DNA of 64,000 nt, from assembly GCA_019914945.1 (NCBI GenBank), contig CM034100.1, positions 4,353,209 through 4,417,208 of the forward strand, written 5' to 3'. Within the stretch, counting starts at the first letter, position 1; each line of letters begins with the position of its first letter. Made by a program: the position numbers and the translations under genes. This stretch comes from Typha latifolia (lineage: Eukaryota > Streptophyta > Magnoliopsida > Poales > Typhaceae). The notes beneath the pieces are model-generated. The model did not search any database. It was not told the DNA's origin and saw only the letters and a list, made by a program, of their open reading frames with translations. Positions 11,506-24,659 of the stretch are shown here, piece after piece.

Positions 11506-13282
11506 GGCCTAAAATTAATCACAGGGTATTTTTTTAACGAAAATTTTGAATGGACAATTATAGGATTAAAGTGTCACAAAATATATATAAAAAGGGCTAT
11601 TAAAAACTGACAGTAGTTTAGGGGGTCTGCTAAAAAGGAAATGAAGAACTGAGATTATGTTGGACCTGGCTTGATGAGTTTTGGAACAGCAGGAGGTGTC
11701 ATGGCCTATTCCTATGGAGGAAATGAGCTCTTTTTTGGTTGATCCTCAGTAGGAAAGCTCCAATTTTGTTAAGCCATAGTGGGGGGTGAACTGGGTGCGG
11801 CTAATTCTAGTATTGGATTTATGAAATTTTTTAGGCATCTTTGATCTTCCTACTGTTACCAACTTCAACTTCGCATTTTTACTTCATATCTCGAATTTGA
11901 ACTAGGCAGTAAAGATTCACATAATTGCACTCTTACCTGCTCATCTAAGCATAGCTGTATCATGTGATCTAATTCATTAATCTTAAGAATAAGCTGCTTT
12001 ATAAAAGTACTAATTTGGTCTTTACATATAAACTATTTATTTATACACCAAAAAAAAATATTAGCCAGTCATTAAATTTAATAATTATCAGCAGTTATAA
12101 AATAATGATCCTGAAATTGTATTATCTTTCATGCATGCCTATATTGCCTCATCTCATGGAATTTGCCCAAGGAAAACTTTATCTTGCTCAACATCTAAAT
12201 TAAAGCTATAATATCAAGTGAAGATGCAAAATGGAGAAGCTATCTGTTCTAAGAAGCTACTCAATTTAATCTACTCTTGTTCTGGTTGTACAAATAGCTG
12301 CACTGAAGACTCACCAAGACTTGACTTATCAAAACAAATACACATTCTACGACATTCAAAAAGCAAATGTTAATTGGTAAGTGGTGATGAAACTGAATCC
12401 AGGTATAGACCCAAATAAAGGCAATCATACAGTCTTATCTGGCTATAAGCAAAGGATATCAGTCTTATCCAACATTAAGGCAGCATTAGAAGGGTGTTAG
12501 ATCCACAAAATCATAATAAAAAGGCATCCACAGAAGGTTTCAGAAGAGACTGACCACTCATGAGAAATGCATTTGTTGTCAGTTCATCTATTAACTGAAG
12601 TACCAATATGCTTAGCTTGAAGATAAAATGATAACTCTCTTTGAACTGCAGCGTTTACCCACATAATTGGCCAAAAACCTCCTTTCTCTGTAAACTAGAT
12701 TTACAAGCTTTAGATATTGAGAGAAAACATCTGGTACTAGTTAAGGGTTTATGGATAAAATTAAATGGCTAAAATCTCATAATACCAAACAACTGCTGTG
12801 TAAGCAATATGAAGGATTGCCACGACAACTAAATAATGTTCAAATAAGAAATTACAGTTGATTGCTACAAGTTTCTCACACTTTCAGAACAATTGGACTG
12901 ATTTGACACTGCTACATCCAAGTATAGAAGTATAAGTAGGAGATCAAACAAGCACAAAAACATACCTTAAGTATCAGAAGTTTCCATGTTATGATTGCAC
13001 TATGTGGGATGATGTATAACCAAGATTGGCATGTTTTGGGATGTCCTGGCAAAGAAGGTTAAGCTTGCCATGTTATGAACAAATCATGCAATATCCTTCA
13101 AAGTTTCCTGAAAGCCTCCCAAGCCAGATTCAAAAATCTAATAACACTCAGCAGCTTTAAACATTTTTTTCCTGAAGAAGAAGATCCTGAAAAAAATCCC
13201 ATCATCTTGTTATCAGGGAACTTGAAAATAATGAGTGTTCCATGTCCTAAGAGGGCCAAACTTCAAAGACTACTTGTCCCTT
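11506..13282. other. Intergenic, AT-rich, no gene seen
   Basis: No long open frame, RNA gene or intact mobile element is visible. The right part probably includes the 3'-UTR of the minus-strand gene that ends at 13283. Confidence 0.5.
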
Positions 13283-14323
13283 TCACTTCATGTGGGACTC
13301 GAACCATTCAAAAATATCATCAGATTGTAAACTTGAAAATTCATGGTACCCATATGCAAGATTTAACTCTTCTTCCACATGATTAATCCAGCCATACTTC
13401 TCAGATAAAAGATTCTTCTCCTTAAGAGCGTTCTTCCAAGGAGTATGCCGACCATCACTTTTCATATATCCCTTGTCATCCACAAATCCCTTATGACGAA
13501 AAATTTCAAGGAACTTAACCGCAAAGTTCTGGCCCAAACCAGGGATCCTATCACATAAATACGTTGGAGTCAAAGGGAACTCCATACATTTAATCTCCTT
13601 AACTTCAACTCCCTCATTCTTTAAAGCTTTCATGTTAGTCCCTACCAAGCTCATCCTGATGCGGTCTTTCTGCATATGAACAAAAAGAGTAGGTGGGTAT
13701 CCCTTTGGTACACCCATATCATTAAACACCCCTTCTGCAATCATAATAGTGATGCTACTAAACCTCATCTTAGCAGCAAGTGCAGATACAAAGTACCCAC
13801 CAGAAGAAGCCCCCAAAGCCACAACGGGAAGACCCCCAAGCTTATATTTTCGAATCCACCATTTGATGATCCATTCAACATTCTCCATCTCCCTTTCAAA
13901 TGACCAACATTTCCCTAAACTAGAGATGGTCAATACCGCAAATTTCCGTTCTAGGGCTTGAAGAACAAAAATTCTCTCTTCAGGCAATCCATCGCAACTT
14001 GGGCAGTTGGACGACTTATCCCAGAAATTGGTAGCTCGGACATTGCATCCATGGGCTATAAAAAGAACCGCTTTTGGCGAAGTGGGTATTTGCCATATGA
14101 CATCAGTACCGTTCATGGACTGCAGAGAAGGCTGGAATTGGGTGGAATTCTCAAAGCTGTTCCATTTCAAAGTGCTCGGGAGCTCAGATGGGGAACTGGG
14201 TCTTCCTCTAATTAGAACTAAGGTTGTGATTAAGATCACAACACAAGAAACAAGAGCGATCGCTCCTTGTCTCTGTGAGCCATGGAATGGCCTGATTGCC
14301 CTTCGCAGTGCAATCCACATCAC
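13283..14323 (-). CDS. Membrane-anchored alpha/beta-hydrolase-like protein (346 aa, single exon)
   Basis: This is one uninterrupted minus-strand frame of 346 codons. Residues 21-39 form a single membrane segment (IALVSCVVILITTLVLIRG) after a short basic N-terminus, which suggests a type II signal anchor. The core shows alpha/beta-hydrolase features: a hydrophobic strand ending in HG (VLFIAHGC, about 86-93), which could form the oxyanion site, and the nucleophile elbow GASSG at 171-175 with S173. Late histidines (for example in the AYGYHEF segment near 325) could complete a triad, but the acid residue is not obvious. Plant genomes carry conserved, poorly characterised single-copy proteins of this kind. 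Substrate and location are unknown. The ATG chosen is the first of two tandem methionines (MMW) just ahead of the basic stretch and anchor. Confidence 0.8.
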   Translation of the reverse strand: MMWIALRRAIRPFHGSQRQGAIALVSCVVILITTLVLIRGRPSSPSELPSTLKWNSFENSTQFQPSLQSMNGTDVIWQIPTSPKAVLFIAHGCNVRATNFWDKSSNCPSCDGLPEERIFVLQALERKFAVLTISSLGKCWSFEREMENVEWIIKWWIRKYKLGGLPVVALGASSGGYFVSALAAKMRFSSITIMIAEGVFNDMGVPKGYPPTLFVHMQKDRIRMSLVGTNMKALKNEGVEVKEIKCMEFPLTPTYLCDRIPGLGQNFAVKFLEIFRHKGFVDDKGYMKSDGRHTPWKNALKEKNLLSEKYGWINHVEEELNLAYGYHEFSSLQSDDIFEWFESHMK

Positions 14324-17300
14324 TGAGCATATCGTAAAGCAATTATATAAGTTGCAATTGGGAAATTTCCAAGCATAACGAAGGAATTGGCCATGAAAAT
14401 TCTCACCTTGTAAAATGCTACGGAGAGGGAGATTGGTCAGAGGAAAGCTCGACGAAAACTGGATCCAAGACGCTTACACGGATCAAGAAGCCACCGCGAA
14501 ACGAAGACTACGATTGTAACCCCAATGGATGGACTGGGCCCCCCCTACAAAACCAAATGCAGCAACAGTTCTAAAAGCAATTGGAAGTTGCCAAGTATTG
14601 GAATTCGCTAGTTCCTGCGTTCCTTCGCTCACTTATCCAAAGTCAACTCCTACGGACTCAGATCCGACCACATGATGAGTCTAGAATCAATCCGACCATA
14701 CGAATTGGCTTGATATAATTATATAATAAAGTATTTTAGGCTCTCTCCTATCACCGTTTTTCCTCCAAAATTTACTAACCAAACATGATAAAATTAAATT
14801 AATCCTAAGAAAAATAACTGTATAGAATTCTTTAGTTGCACTTTTCAATTCCTACATGTTAAAATTCCTCTAGAAAATTTTCCTAACTTTCTCAGACAGG
14901 CCCTCGTCTCGTTTCATAGGCCTCACCCAGTCCATAAGATTGCACATGTTTAAGTGTAAGTTTAACTGCTGGGGCTTGGGATCCAAACAATCTCCACTTC
15001 TGGGACTGAACAAATCCAACGACGGCAGCAACTCCAATTAAATATAAGCAAAAAAAATAAACGAGCTAAATATGAACAAAGCTTAGCTCGCTGGCATGAT
15101 AACCTAATCTTGATCTATATACCCAAATCTGACGGTTGAAACTTGATTAAAAGTGATAGATATCTAAGCCATTAGATTGGGATTCAATGGTTAGATCATT
15201 AATCTAGTCAGTTGAGCTAAGCTCAGAACGAGCTTGACTTAGCTCGCCAAACTAAATGAGCTGAAACACAAGTTGGCTCGATCTTTTCGAGCAGAACACG
15301 AGCAAGGTTGTTCAGCTCATCTTTTTTTCTTCAACTTCGGCTTGTGTTTGAGTTCAACAAGACCCATCCATCTCCCCTGTGTTGGTTTCATTGACCTCCT
15401 GGTCCTCCCACTATTTGGGGGCTATTTTGCATATCACCATCTATCTTTTAACTTATTTGTAAATTGAGTGTTTTGCAATATATATATATATATATATAAC
15501 ATATTGACGATATATCTTGTCAATATCAAGTCATAAATGTACCTAAAACATATGAATATGATTGGCAAATAAATACCAGCAATATAATGACAAAAACCTG
15601 GGATCTGTTGATTATCATATTAATGCTATTTTTTTTTATACCAGAAATCATAAGAAAAAAAAGTGTATTTATAAATTTCCTAGAAATTAGTTAAGAGCCC
15701 ATTGGGCCAAAATGAAGCCCATATCTACATGGGCTGTGGCCCAAATGAAACTTCACAATTATTTTGGTAAGTGGAAACTTAATGATATCCTAATTAATCC
15801 AATACTATTGGGATTCCAACTCAAAAATACTCATACAGCATAAGCTTGAGCACTACTGTGATTCAATTACTAAAAGTTGGATTTTATTTATGAAATTTTA
15901 ATGTAATGTTTGCCCAATCTAAAATAGTTAAAATTCAGATGAGGCGGATTCAGGTATCAAGTGAATGAGAATTAAAAATAATTTATATAATTCTTTTTAA
16001 AAATTGTATATAAATTGTCAATTCAGTCAGTAATTTATATTTAAAGATGATCAACCAAATCAGCGATTTTTAAACACATATAGTCTCATATTTAAATTTA
16101 AAAAAAAATTGAAACGGTAGTAGGTAGCAAAAAAGTTATGTTCGTGGAGGGAAAGAGTCTTCTCGAATCAACTTCCACGTCCTCCGAAACGAAATGGGAG
16201 TAGGTATAGCAAACTAAGTAGCAAAGTAGCAATATCACAGTCCATCACCGGGATCATGCCTGCAAACCTGCCCGCATTTGAGAACCAACAACCACTTGTG
16301 GGCCCTTTGAAGGTTCAGGTGCAGATCTTTGTTGCTTCTTTAACTTCACCACCAACTGCCCCAACAACCCACCGTTATCAGCAATTAGAGTTATTATCAA
16401 CATATGATAAATTAATCCATTCGACTCCCAACTTTTTATTGCATTTTAATTCCAAAAATATTGTAAACAGGTGAAATTATCACATCCTACCTGTTTCGGA
16501 TCTACCATCCCATATATTGTGAGCCATACCGTTTAACCGATTAGATTCCACTATGGCACTACCGCGCTGCCACATCAGCAAAAAGTCAAATAAAACTATC
16601 TCACGATTAGCCACGGGTGCATAGAACGCGCTGCGTTCTCTTCTTACACGGCAGTCTATTATTCGCTGAAAACTAGCCTTGGAAGGAGTATGAATACTTA
16701 CTTTTACATTAATACCCCCAAACTTTTGCCAATTTATACGTACATCTCCTTGTTAATTTTTTTGTTAATAAAAATTGTTAAATTACTATTTGACTCTTAT
16801 TTTTTTTAACAGTAAGTTGATGACTTAAAATTGATGGCGTAATACTGACGCATTATTTTTAATAGAAAATTATAACGGATAACTAATAAAACAAGCATTT
16901 TAAAATATTTGAGAGGATCTACAATTTATTAAGCCTAGTTCACTTCAGAAATAATTTTTTTTTATTTCAGAATATAACTATTTATTTTAAATAATAACTA
17001 AATACTATAATAACTCAATTCTAAAATATAAATAACATTCATCAAAATTACTTTTTATACTCTACACTAACTCAAAAAGTATTTATGATAATTTTATAAA
17101 AAAATAAAACACTTTTTTTTAATCTTTTCCTTCACGATATATATATTTTTTTTAATAACACATCGAAGGTAATTATTATACTTTAATTACAGAATACAAG
17201 TGAATATAAAAATAATTATTTCTATAATAAAAATCTCAGTTTTAAAATAACAAAGAGTGATATTTATTTTAGAATTTATCTTTGTCAGTGCAGTAGATGA

Positions 17301-17500
17301 GGCCAAGGGTAAAAGTATATATATATATATAAGTAGTAGATTCCTGACTCTAGGGATGCAGGCGATCCGAGAGCGGTGCGGCATCCGGGAAATGACCTTG
17401 ACCTTCGCATCGGGACGACGGACCGCGTTTACAGCTGGGCACAGAGGAAAGAAATAAATAAAAATAAAATAAAGACACCCGAAAAAAAGACGAGCGTAGA
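14324..17500. other. Intergenic, with degenerate GAGCT-rich repeat near 15050-15330 and a TA microsatellite
   Basis: No gene is supported. Between about 15050 and 15330 the words GAGCT, AGCTCG and CTCGAGC-like variants recur on both strands, like the interior of the small hAT-type element at 36908-37399, but I could not find its termini here. A (TA)n tract lies at about 15479-15498. The 16700-17250 stretch is very AT-rich. Confidence 0.4.
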
Positions 17501-18627
17501 TATAAATCGAGCCAGCCACAGGCCACAGGCAGACCCCATCGAACACGCTCGCCTGCGGGGAGAAAAAAACATACCCCTCTCCTTGGCTCTCGTCCATTTA
17601 ATTCTCTTCGCCAACGAACCTTCTCCTCTCGTGTCTCTCTCTCGATCGCTCGCTGCGCTAATAAATACTTCGCCATTCCCGCCATTACCTCTCCAGCGAT
17701 CACCGACTCGAATCCGTAAGCCTCTCTCTCTCTCACTCTCATCTCTCTAATCTCTCCGATCTATTCGATCTCGATTCGACCTTCGATTCTTGCGTCGACT
17801 TCGTCTAATTTGGATCAGATCTAAGATTTGTGCCCTTTTCGTGTCCGAATCTCCCTGGATTTTGAGGTTTTTTATTTCTTTCTTTCGATTTGCGCTTGTG
17901 AAGCTGGGGGTTAGGGCATGGAATCGTTGATCTCTGGAGCAATTTCGTCTTCGTTACCTTTCTTGGCGCCGGATCGAGAGTTTCCTTGTGATTAATGCGT
18001 TTTAGGTGGTAGATTTCTCGCCATTGACGTTGGATCTTTATTGTTAGATTAGTGGAGTTCTTTAACCGGAGGCCGATCTCTAGTTTATTTTGATCCGAGT
18101 GTTACATTTCGTTGGCGTTTGCGAGCAGTTTCCGGTAGATCTGGAATGAGTTGTAACGTAGATGTGCGATATCTTTTTGTTTAATGTTTTTTGTTTCTCT
18201 TGTACCTGACAAGATCTCCTTAATTAGGTTTTACCATTTCATTATGAACGGAGGAATGATGTCTTCAACGCATCTAGTAACTGATTAGATCTCAAAGAAT
18301 GAATATTAAATGATTTGTTTTGATTTTTTTATTTCCTAGCCTCGGACGAATATTAAATATATCATTGCATTTGGGCCAGTATGTTTTTGCCAGCAGTAAC
18401 TGGATTCTAGGTGAAGCTTATTGTCTTGATATCTAGAGATTGCTCTAACAAATGTGATTCGGCTAAATTTGTAGAATTATTTAATTATGGATTTCTGTGT
18501 ATCACGGTCTCTCTTATTTGTTCTGATTGCTTGTTGTTTGCTGCAAAAGACTTACTATTATTTTCAATTGTCTTGCTTTTCTACATTGTGAAACCGTTTA
18601 TTGATTTTTTTTTGGGGGGGCTTACAG
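17501..18627 (+). promoter_or_regulatory. RHM core promoter and leader intron
   Basis: TATAAAT at 17501-17507 lies ahead of a CT-rich leader. A first leader exon appears to end at 17715 (AATCC|GTAAG). The leader intron 17716-18627 ends in CTTACAG, 20 bases before the RHM start codon. Leader introns of this size are common in highly expressed plant housekeeping genes. Confidence 0.6.
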
Positions 18628-18647
18628 GTACTGAAAAATAAAGAAGA

Positions 18648-20816
18648 ATGGCGTCATATAAACCTAAGAACATCCTGATCACAGGGGCAGCTGGCTTCAT
18701 TGCCTCTCATGTTGCCAACCGCCTAGTCCGGAACTACCCTGATTACAAGATTGTGGTTCTCGACAAGCTTGACTATTGCTCTAATCTAAAGAACCTTCTT
18801 CCTTCTCGTTCATCCCCCAACTTTAAATTTGTCAAGGGAGATATTGCTAGCGCGGACCTTGTCAACTTCCTCCTGATCACTGAGTCCATTGATACCATTA
18901 TGCACTTTGCAGCCCAGACACATGTTGACAATTCTTTTGGCAACTCATTTGAGTTCACTAAGAATAATATTTATGGTACTCATGTCCTCCTTGAGGCCTG
19001 CAAAGTCACTGGCCAGATCAGACGGTTCATTCATGTTAGTACTGATGAAGTTTATGGAGAGACCGATGAGGATGCTGTGGTTGGAAATCATGAAGCCTCC
19101 CAGCTATTGCCGACAAACCCTTATTCTGCTACCAAAGCTGGGGCAGAGATGCTTGTTATGGCATATGGAAGATCCTATGGATTACCTGTTATAACTACTC
19201 GAGGCAACAATGTGTACGGGCCCAATCAGTTCCCTGAGAAGCTTATCCCAAAGTTTATCCTCTTGGCCATGAGAGGACAGCCCCTCCCAATTCATGGTGA
19301 TGGATCTAATGTTAGGAGCTATCTCTACTGTGAGGATGTCGCAGAGGCATTTGAGGTTGTTCTTCACCGTGGAGAAGTTGGGCATGTTTACAATATCGGG
19401 ACGAAAAAAGAGAGGAGAGTGATAGATGTGGCAAAGGATATCTGTAAGCTTTTCTCGCTCGATCCTGATGCTGTTATTAAATTTGTTGACAACAGGCCCT
19501 TCAATGATCAAAGATACTTCCTAGATGACCAGAAACTGAAAAATATTGGGTGGTCAGAGCGGACTATATGGGAGGAAGGACTAAGGAAGACTATTGAATG
19601 GTATACAAGTAATCCTAATTGGTGGGGCGATGTTTCTGGTGCACTTTTGCCTCATCCAAGGATGCTAATGATGCCTGGTCAGTTTGAGGGCTCTGAAGAG
19701 AACAAGGGCATGGTTTATCAGTTCACGAACAATCAGATGAAGTTGGTGGTTCCTACTTCAAAGAGCAGTTCTCAGAAGCCCTCCCTTAAATTCTTGATTT
19801 ATGGTAGGACTGGATGGATTGGTGGGCTTCTTGGGAAGATATGTGAGAAGCAAGATATACCGTTTGAATATGGAAAGGGTCGTCTCGAAGAGCGCTCTCA
19901 GCTCTTATTAGATGTTCAGACTGTGAAACCAACACATGTCTTCAATGCTGCTGGTGTAACTGGTAGACCTAACGTTGACTGGTGTGAATCTCACAAGCCA
20001 GACACTATTCGCACCAATGTTGTGGGTACTTTAAATCTAGCAGATGTCTGCAGAGAACATGGGCTATTAATGATGAATTATGCTACAGGGTGCATTTTTG
20101 AATATGATGATGGACACCCAGAAGGGTCAGGCATTGGATTTAAGGAGGAAGACAAGCCAAACTTTGCTGGCTCATTCTACTCGAAGACCAAGGCTATGGT
20201 AAACACTGGTTTTTCTGTTGATATGTTTAGATTTACTCTGTGAATTCTGTTGATATGTTTAGATTTGCTCTGCGAATTGATAATGTATCTGTGATTACCA
20301 TTAAATTGTATATCTTCTATAACTCTCATCACTTTTTCATGGACAATGCAGGTTGAAGAGCTTTTGAAAGAGTACGAGAATGTCTGCACTCTACGAGTTC
20401 GTATGCCTATATCTTCTGACCTCAACAATCCACGCAATTTCATTACAAAGATATCTCGTTACAATAAAGTGGTGAACATTCCGAACAGTATGACAGTCTT
20501 GGATGAGCTTCTGCCAATATCAGTTGAGATGGCAAAAAGGAATTGTAAGGGCATATGGAACTTCACTAATCCTGGCGTTGTCAGTCACAATGAGATCTTG
20601 GAGATGTACAAGAGCTACATTGATCCCAAATTTAAGTGGGCCAATTTTACCCTTGAAGAGCAGGCAAAAGTAATTGTTGCAGCCCGAAGCAACAACGAGA
20701 TGGATGCTTCAAAGTTGAAGAATGAATTCCCAGAGTTGCTATCTATCAAAGATTCACTGATCAAGTATGTTTTTGAGCCCAACAGGAAGGTTCCGGCTGG
20801 TGGGATAGCTGATTGA
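18648..20816 (+). CDS. RHM: UDP-L-rhamnose synthase (trifunctional RHM)
   Basis: Exons 18648-20198 and 20352-20816 join in phase 0 to 671 aa, matching the family length of about 670. The enzyme makes UDP-L-rhamnose from UDP-D-glucose in the cytosol, for pectin (RG-I, RG-II) and flavonoid glycosides. The N-terminal half is a UDP-glucose 4,6-dehydratase: NAD-binding GAAGFIA at 13-19, catalytic STDE at 131-134 and YSATK at 159-163. The C-terminal half is the 3,5-epimerase/4-keto-reductase: second nucleotide-binding GRTGWIGG at 386-393 and YSKTK at 511-515. The intron falls just after this last motif (KAM|VEELLKEYE). Both halves are complete, so all three activities are expected. The start is the first ATG after the leader intron acceptor. 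Which numbered paralog it matches cannot be told here. Confidence 0.96.
20214..20277 (+). repeat. 32-bp tandem duplication at the start of the RHM intron
   Basis: Two 32-bp copies, 20214-20245 and 20246-20277, differ at two positions. They begin TCTGTTGATATG and lie within the 153-bp intron just after the donor site. Confidence 0.85.
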
Positions 20817-23347
20817 AGCTACCAATATTTCTAGAGTTCTTTATTAACCTTTACAGTCTGTAATAGCTAGCAGAACTTTGATCTCTGTCTTCCATTGCAT
20901 TTTCCCTGTTATAAGTCAGGTTATTCATCATATTGATTTTATTACTATCACATTGTAGCAGGGCAAGTCCTCTGTTGGGAGGATAATTCCCCAAGTTGTC
21001 ATGACCTCTTGTTTCGTTCTTTTAGTGGTCTTGTCTTGTCTGCTTGAGTTTATAGTACATTGGCATTTAGTTTGCCTAGAAATGGAAGACTAGTCCATTT
21101 GAGAAAAATTGTAGTCTATTGAATTTCTATTTAATTGATTTACCCAATGAAATTCATATCCTTATTGCTATTTCCATCTATCCTCAGAATTTTCATCTTG
21201 AAATTTTTATTAGTTTTTATTCTCTAACTTTTGCTATGTAGTATGGTCTTGCATGTTTCAGAACAACCTCTCAAGCAATGGACAAATAAGTTACATCTTG
21301 CCCTCTTCAGGCCTCACAGGTGCCTCTGTTCATTAGACACGCTGTATAGGTTTTTATGTTTGTTGAATACTAGTAAAATGCATCTAATTTCTGGTGTGAA
21401 CCACTTTATATTTAGATATAAGTGAACTTAATGATTTTATTATTTTTAAACTCAAAACTAATCTGCGGTTGTACTTCCGTACATCTACTCCATGTAGTGT
21501 TTTCTTTGCTGGCATTTACAAGTTCAATATAGTTGTAAGCAAGTGTGTTCATGCTTTTGGTCTTCGTGTACATTGTGTTATGCATGCTATTTTGTGCGCA
21601 CATAAACATAGTGCGTTGTGTTTGTGTTTTGGAAGAGAAATCTGTACTCTAAAAAAATTGGAGTCTAGATTATGAATTGGTTAGATCAACTTGGATACAA
21701 GTAATGAGAAATTTGTTACTTCACCTGCAGCAATCGATAAAGCATTTCCAGTTGTTACCTGTTGATTAAATTAGGATACAACACTATGTACAAAGGTCTG
21801 TAATGTATTTAATGACAATCAGGTTCTTACCATGTAGCTAAATTCATGTTGATCTTATTGCTTTACAGTGAAATTTCACCTATGAATAGAGGAGTAGCAA
21901 TTCTGGTAAGTTTGAACTCCCAGATATGCAATTGTTAAGAACTAATCTAGTTGTGATCATGGTGGGAAAATGCTTTATACAAGACAGCGTTCATAAATCT
22001 CTTTCCTTGCTACTCTCTCTAAGTCATTTTTGCAGTGCTGTGGGATGCCGTTGCTGCAGTTGTACAATTTGGTCGGTAATCAAATACTCACTGCAAGCTC
22101 CGACAGCCAATGCAGTGCTTATTGGGCTTGTGTGGGAACTGGCATTACAGGGTTACTAGGTAAAGAATGCAAATCTCTTATTTCAAATTTTTGCAGATGG
22201 ATTTCATGTCCTTTTACATTCCATTTTTACAGACATTAAATGAACCTTCTTGTGCTGCATTCTTCTGACATCTAGTTAAGCAAAATTCTCCTGGTATTAG
22301 TTACCTCGATATAATAATGTACATTGTTTTTCTTTTGTCTTTTTCCTTTTTCTTCTTTGACTAATGAAGGCCATTCAGGGATATATAACGCATTTATGCT
22401 TCAACTCTTCAGGGAAGTTTTTCTATTTGTTGCCTGCTAGGTAGCTAGAGCACAAGCATTTTGCTTTATTTTGACTATTTGTAATGGTAAAATAAACCAT
22501 CCTTATGCACAGGTGACATATCAGCTTAGGGTGGGGCCGAGTTTGGTCTATTCCGTTCTTTGGCTGCTGTTGTTGAATCAAGTTCTTTTTTCTGCAGCTA
22601 ATTGTCATTGATAGATAATCCTGTGTTACCAGGTTGTTAATTTGTCTAATATATTGTGCAACTCTTTTCAAGCTCTTTTATTCTCTTTTTGTTTTTTGGA
22701 GAGCTTAGACTAATTGCTTTCTTTCTTAGTCCGCTCTTCCTTACAGTCATCTGGACAGGAAACTTTCAACCATTTTTCAAAGCTACAAGAAGGTAAGAAA
22801 CATTTCAGAGGTCTTTTTTTTTTTCATTTTCATTTACATGTAAAGAGTTGCTACGAACTAGTTTTGTCTTCTTTGTATCCTGTGCTCTTCTGTTCATCTG
22901 CCTCACTTCTTGGATCTTGTTCCTGAGATAATATTTTATATTTCTCTCTCCACATTTTTTGAGTTCGTATTTAATGATCACTGAGCAAAGGACACAAAAT
23001 GCTACACAGCCTTCTTGATGAAGAGGAAGGATCAGGTACCATTTTCGTTAAGATCATTGTATTCTGGATCAAGTTACAGTAGGTGTTACATAAACTGGAC
23101 ATTAAGCATTAATTCCAAATTTCTATTTTCTTTTTATGCATCACATTCTTTTCTCTTTTTCAGTGGTAAGCCTTTTATTTTCGTGGAGCACACTCGCAGC
23201 TTTCAGATGCCTAGTGGGGTTAATATTAGAAGTCCACCGTCACCGACTTTTCTTGGGGTCATGCAAGTAAGTTAACTCTACATGGAGCCAGCACCGTACC
23301 GATTACGCTACACTTCACATGGATCCAGTCCACTAATCTTGACAACG

Positions 23348-23415
<68 letters not shown>

Positions 23416-24659
23416 CTGAAACGAGCCTACTCTTGAGATGATGCTCCTTACACATGCCGACTGTATTCTCTTTTCTCAGGTCACATTGTGCCAGAGAATG
23501 ATCGCCCTTCCGTGGAGCATCGTGACTTTCGTGGTGTAAAGAATACATGTCGTGCAGCTAAAGCTGGATACTTCACATGCATCATGAGTATAGCTGTATG
23601 GGATAATTCATGTGCATCGTCATTACTCTCTGGCTGATGCATCCTAACTTTACTTTAAAGGCCCGCTAAATGATACGTTATTTCTGGTGGTAAAGTTTGG
23701 CCTGCTCCTTCATTGCCGGAGAATAGTGATCTCACGATTACAGGGGGTTAGGTTTTTCTTTTTTAGATATCTGGAAGGAGAATTGAGGATTATGACGTTA
23801 CTGATTTTATATATTTCGGATGATTTAATCTCTCTGATTTTATATTTTTGATGATTAGTTCTTGACCTGGATTAATTTAGACTTAAATTCAACTCCGAGT
23901 TTGACCAGATCACATGCTTATAAATTCTCATGCTTCTGGTGCTTTTTACTCACTCTGTGTCTCCTTCCCCTCATATCTGAGAGCCCAAATGCAAACACTA
24001 AATCCTCTCATCATTCACATACGGCTCTTTAACTGTGATTGTTTCGAGTTTTTGCATCCAAAATGAGTCAAAGTTAGGTTATGCTGAGCCAAGAAACACT
24101 CACTTACCTCTGGGAGGTCAGCAATATGGGCCCCAGCAAATAATTCTTACTCGAGGGAAATTTACACAACTAAACTATTTGTATTCACCCACCAATCTGT
24201 AATCAACTAAGTTTTCCTTCTAGAAAGAAAAAAGAACCAGCTCTTGTCTCCTCCTTTTGACCGTCAAAAAAGTACTATATTTTGCATGACATCGCAATAA
24301 AATCTAATATAAGATTCAACTACTACAGTAGAGGGAGACAGCAGAGTAGAACAAACTGCTTACAGCATTTGACTGGAAAGCATCATTCCCTGCTATTCTC
24401 CCATCCTACAACCTGAAACATCAGCTTAATCAATTAGCTATATTTTAACCTAGAAGTATTCAAATGGGAAGCAACAACAAATTGATCAACTAAAATAAAA
24501 GATATGAACCAACAGATGGCATTCCTACTGATATATTTTGTATCAAAATATCTATTTGACTATATTTTTCTTGACCTACTGAGGCAATTGTGTATTGAAG
24601 TATTTTTGAAATAGCTAATGTGTGTGTCTATATACATATTATCAGGAAGGGAAGAGTCT
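20817..24659. other. RHM 3'-UTR and spacer with several exon-like blocks
   Basis: After RHM there is no long open frame, but short blocks with clean splice signals appear: 22036-22075, 22747-22792, 22991-23035, 23164-23266 and from 23480. In the frame that joins 22747-22792 to 22991-23035 it reads KLQEGHKMLHSLLDEEEG, but no frame gives a recognisable protein across all blocks. This could be a spliced non-coding transcript, an alternative RHM 3' end, or a decayed gene. A (CT)n tract runs from about 23351 to 23392, followed by (AT)n to about 23415. Confidence 0.35.

Noticed and set aside
21412..21675. Short open frames in the RHM 3' region
   Set aside because: They are AT-rich random frames with no conserved motif or splice support.
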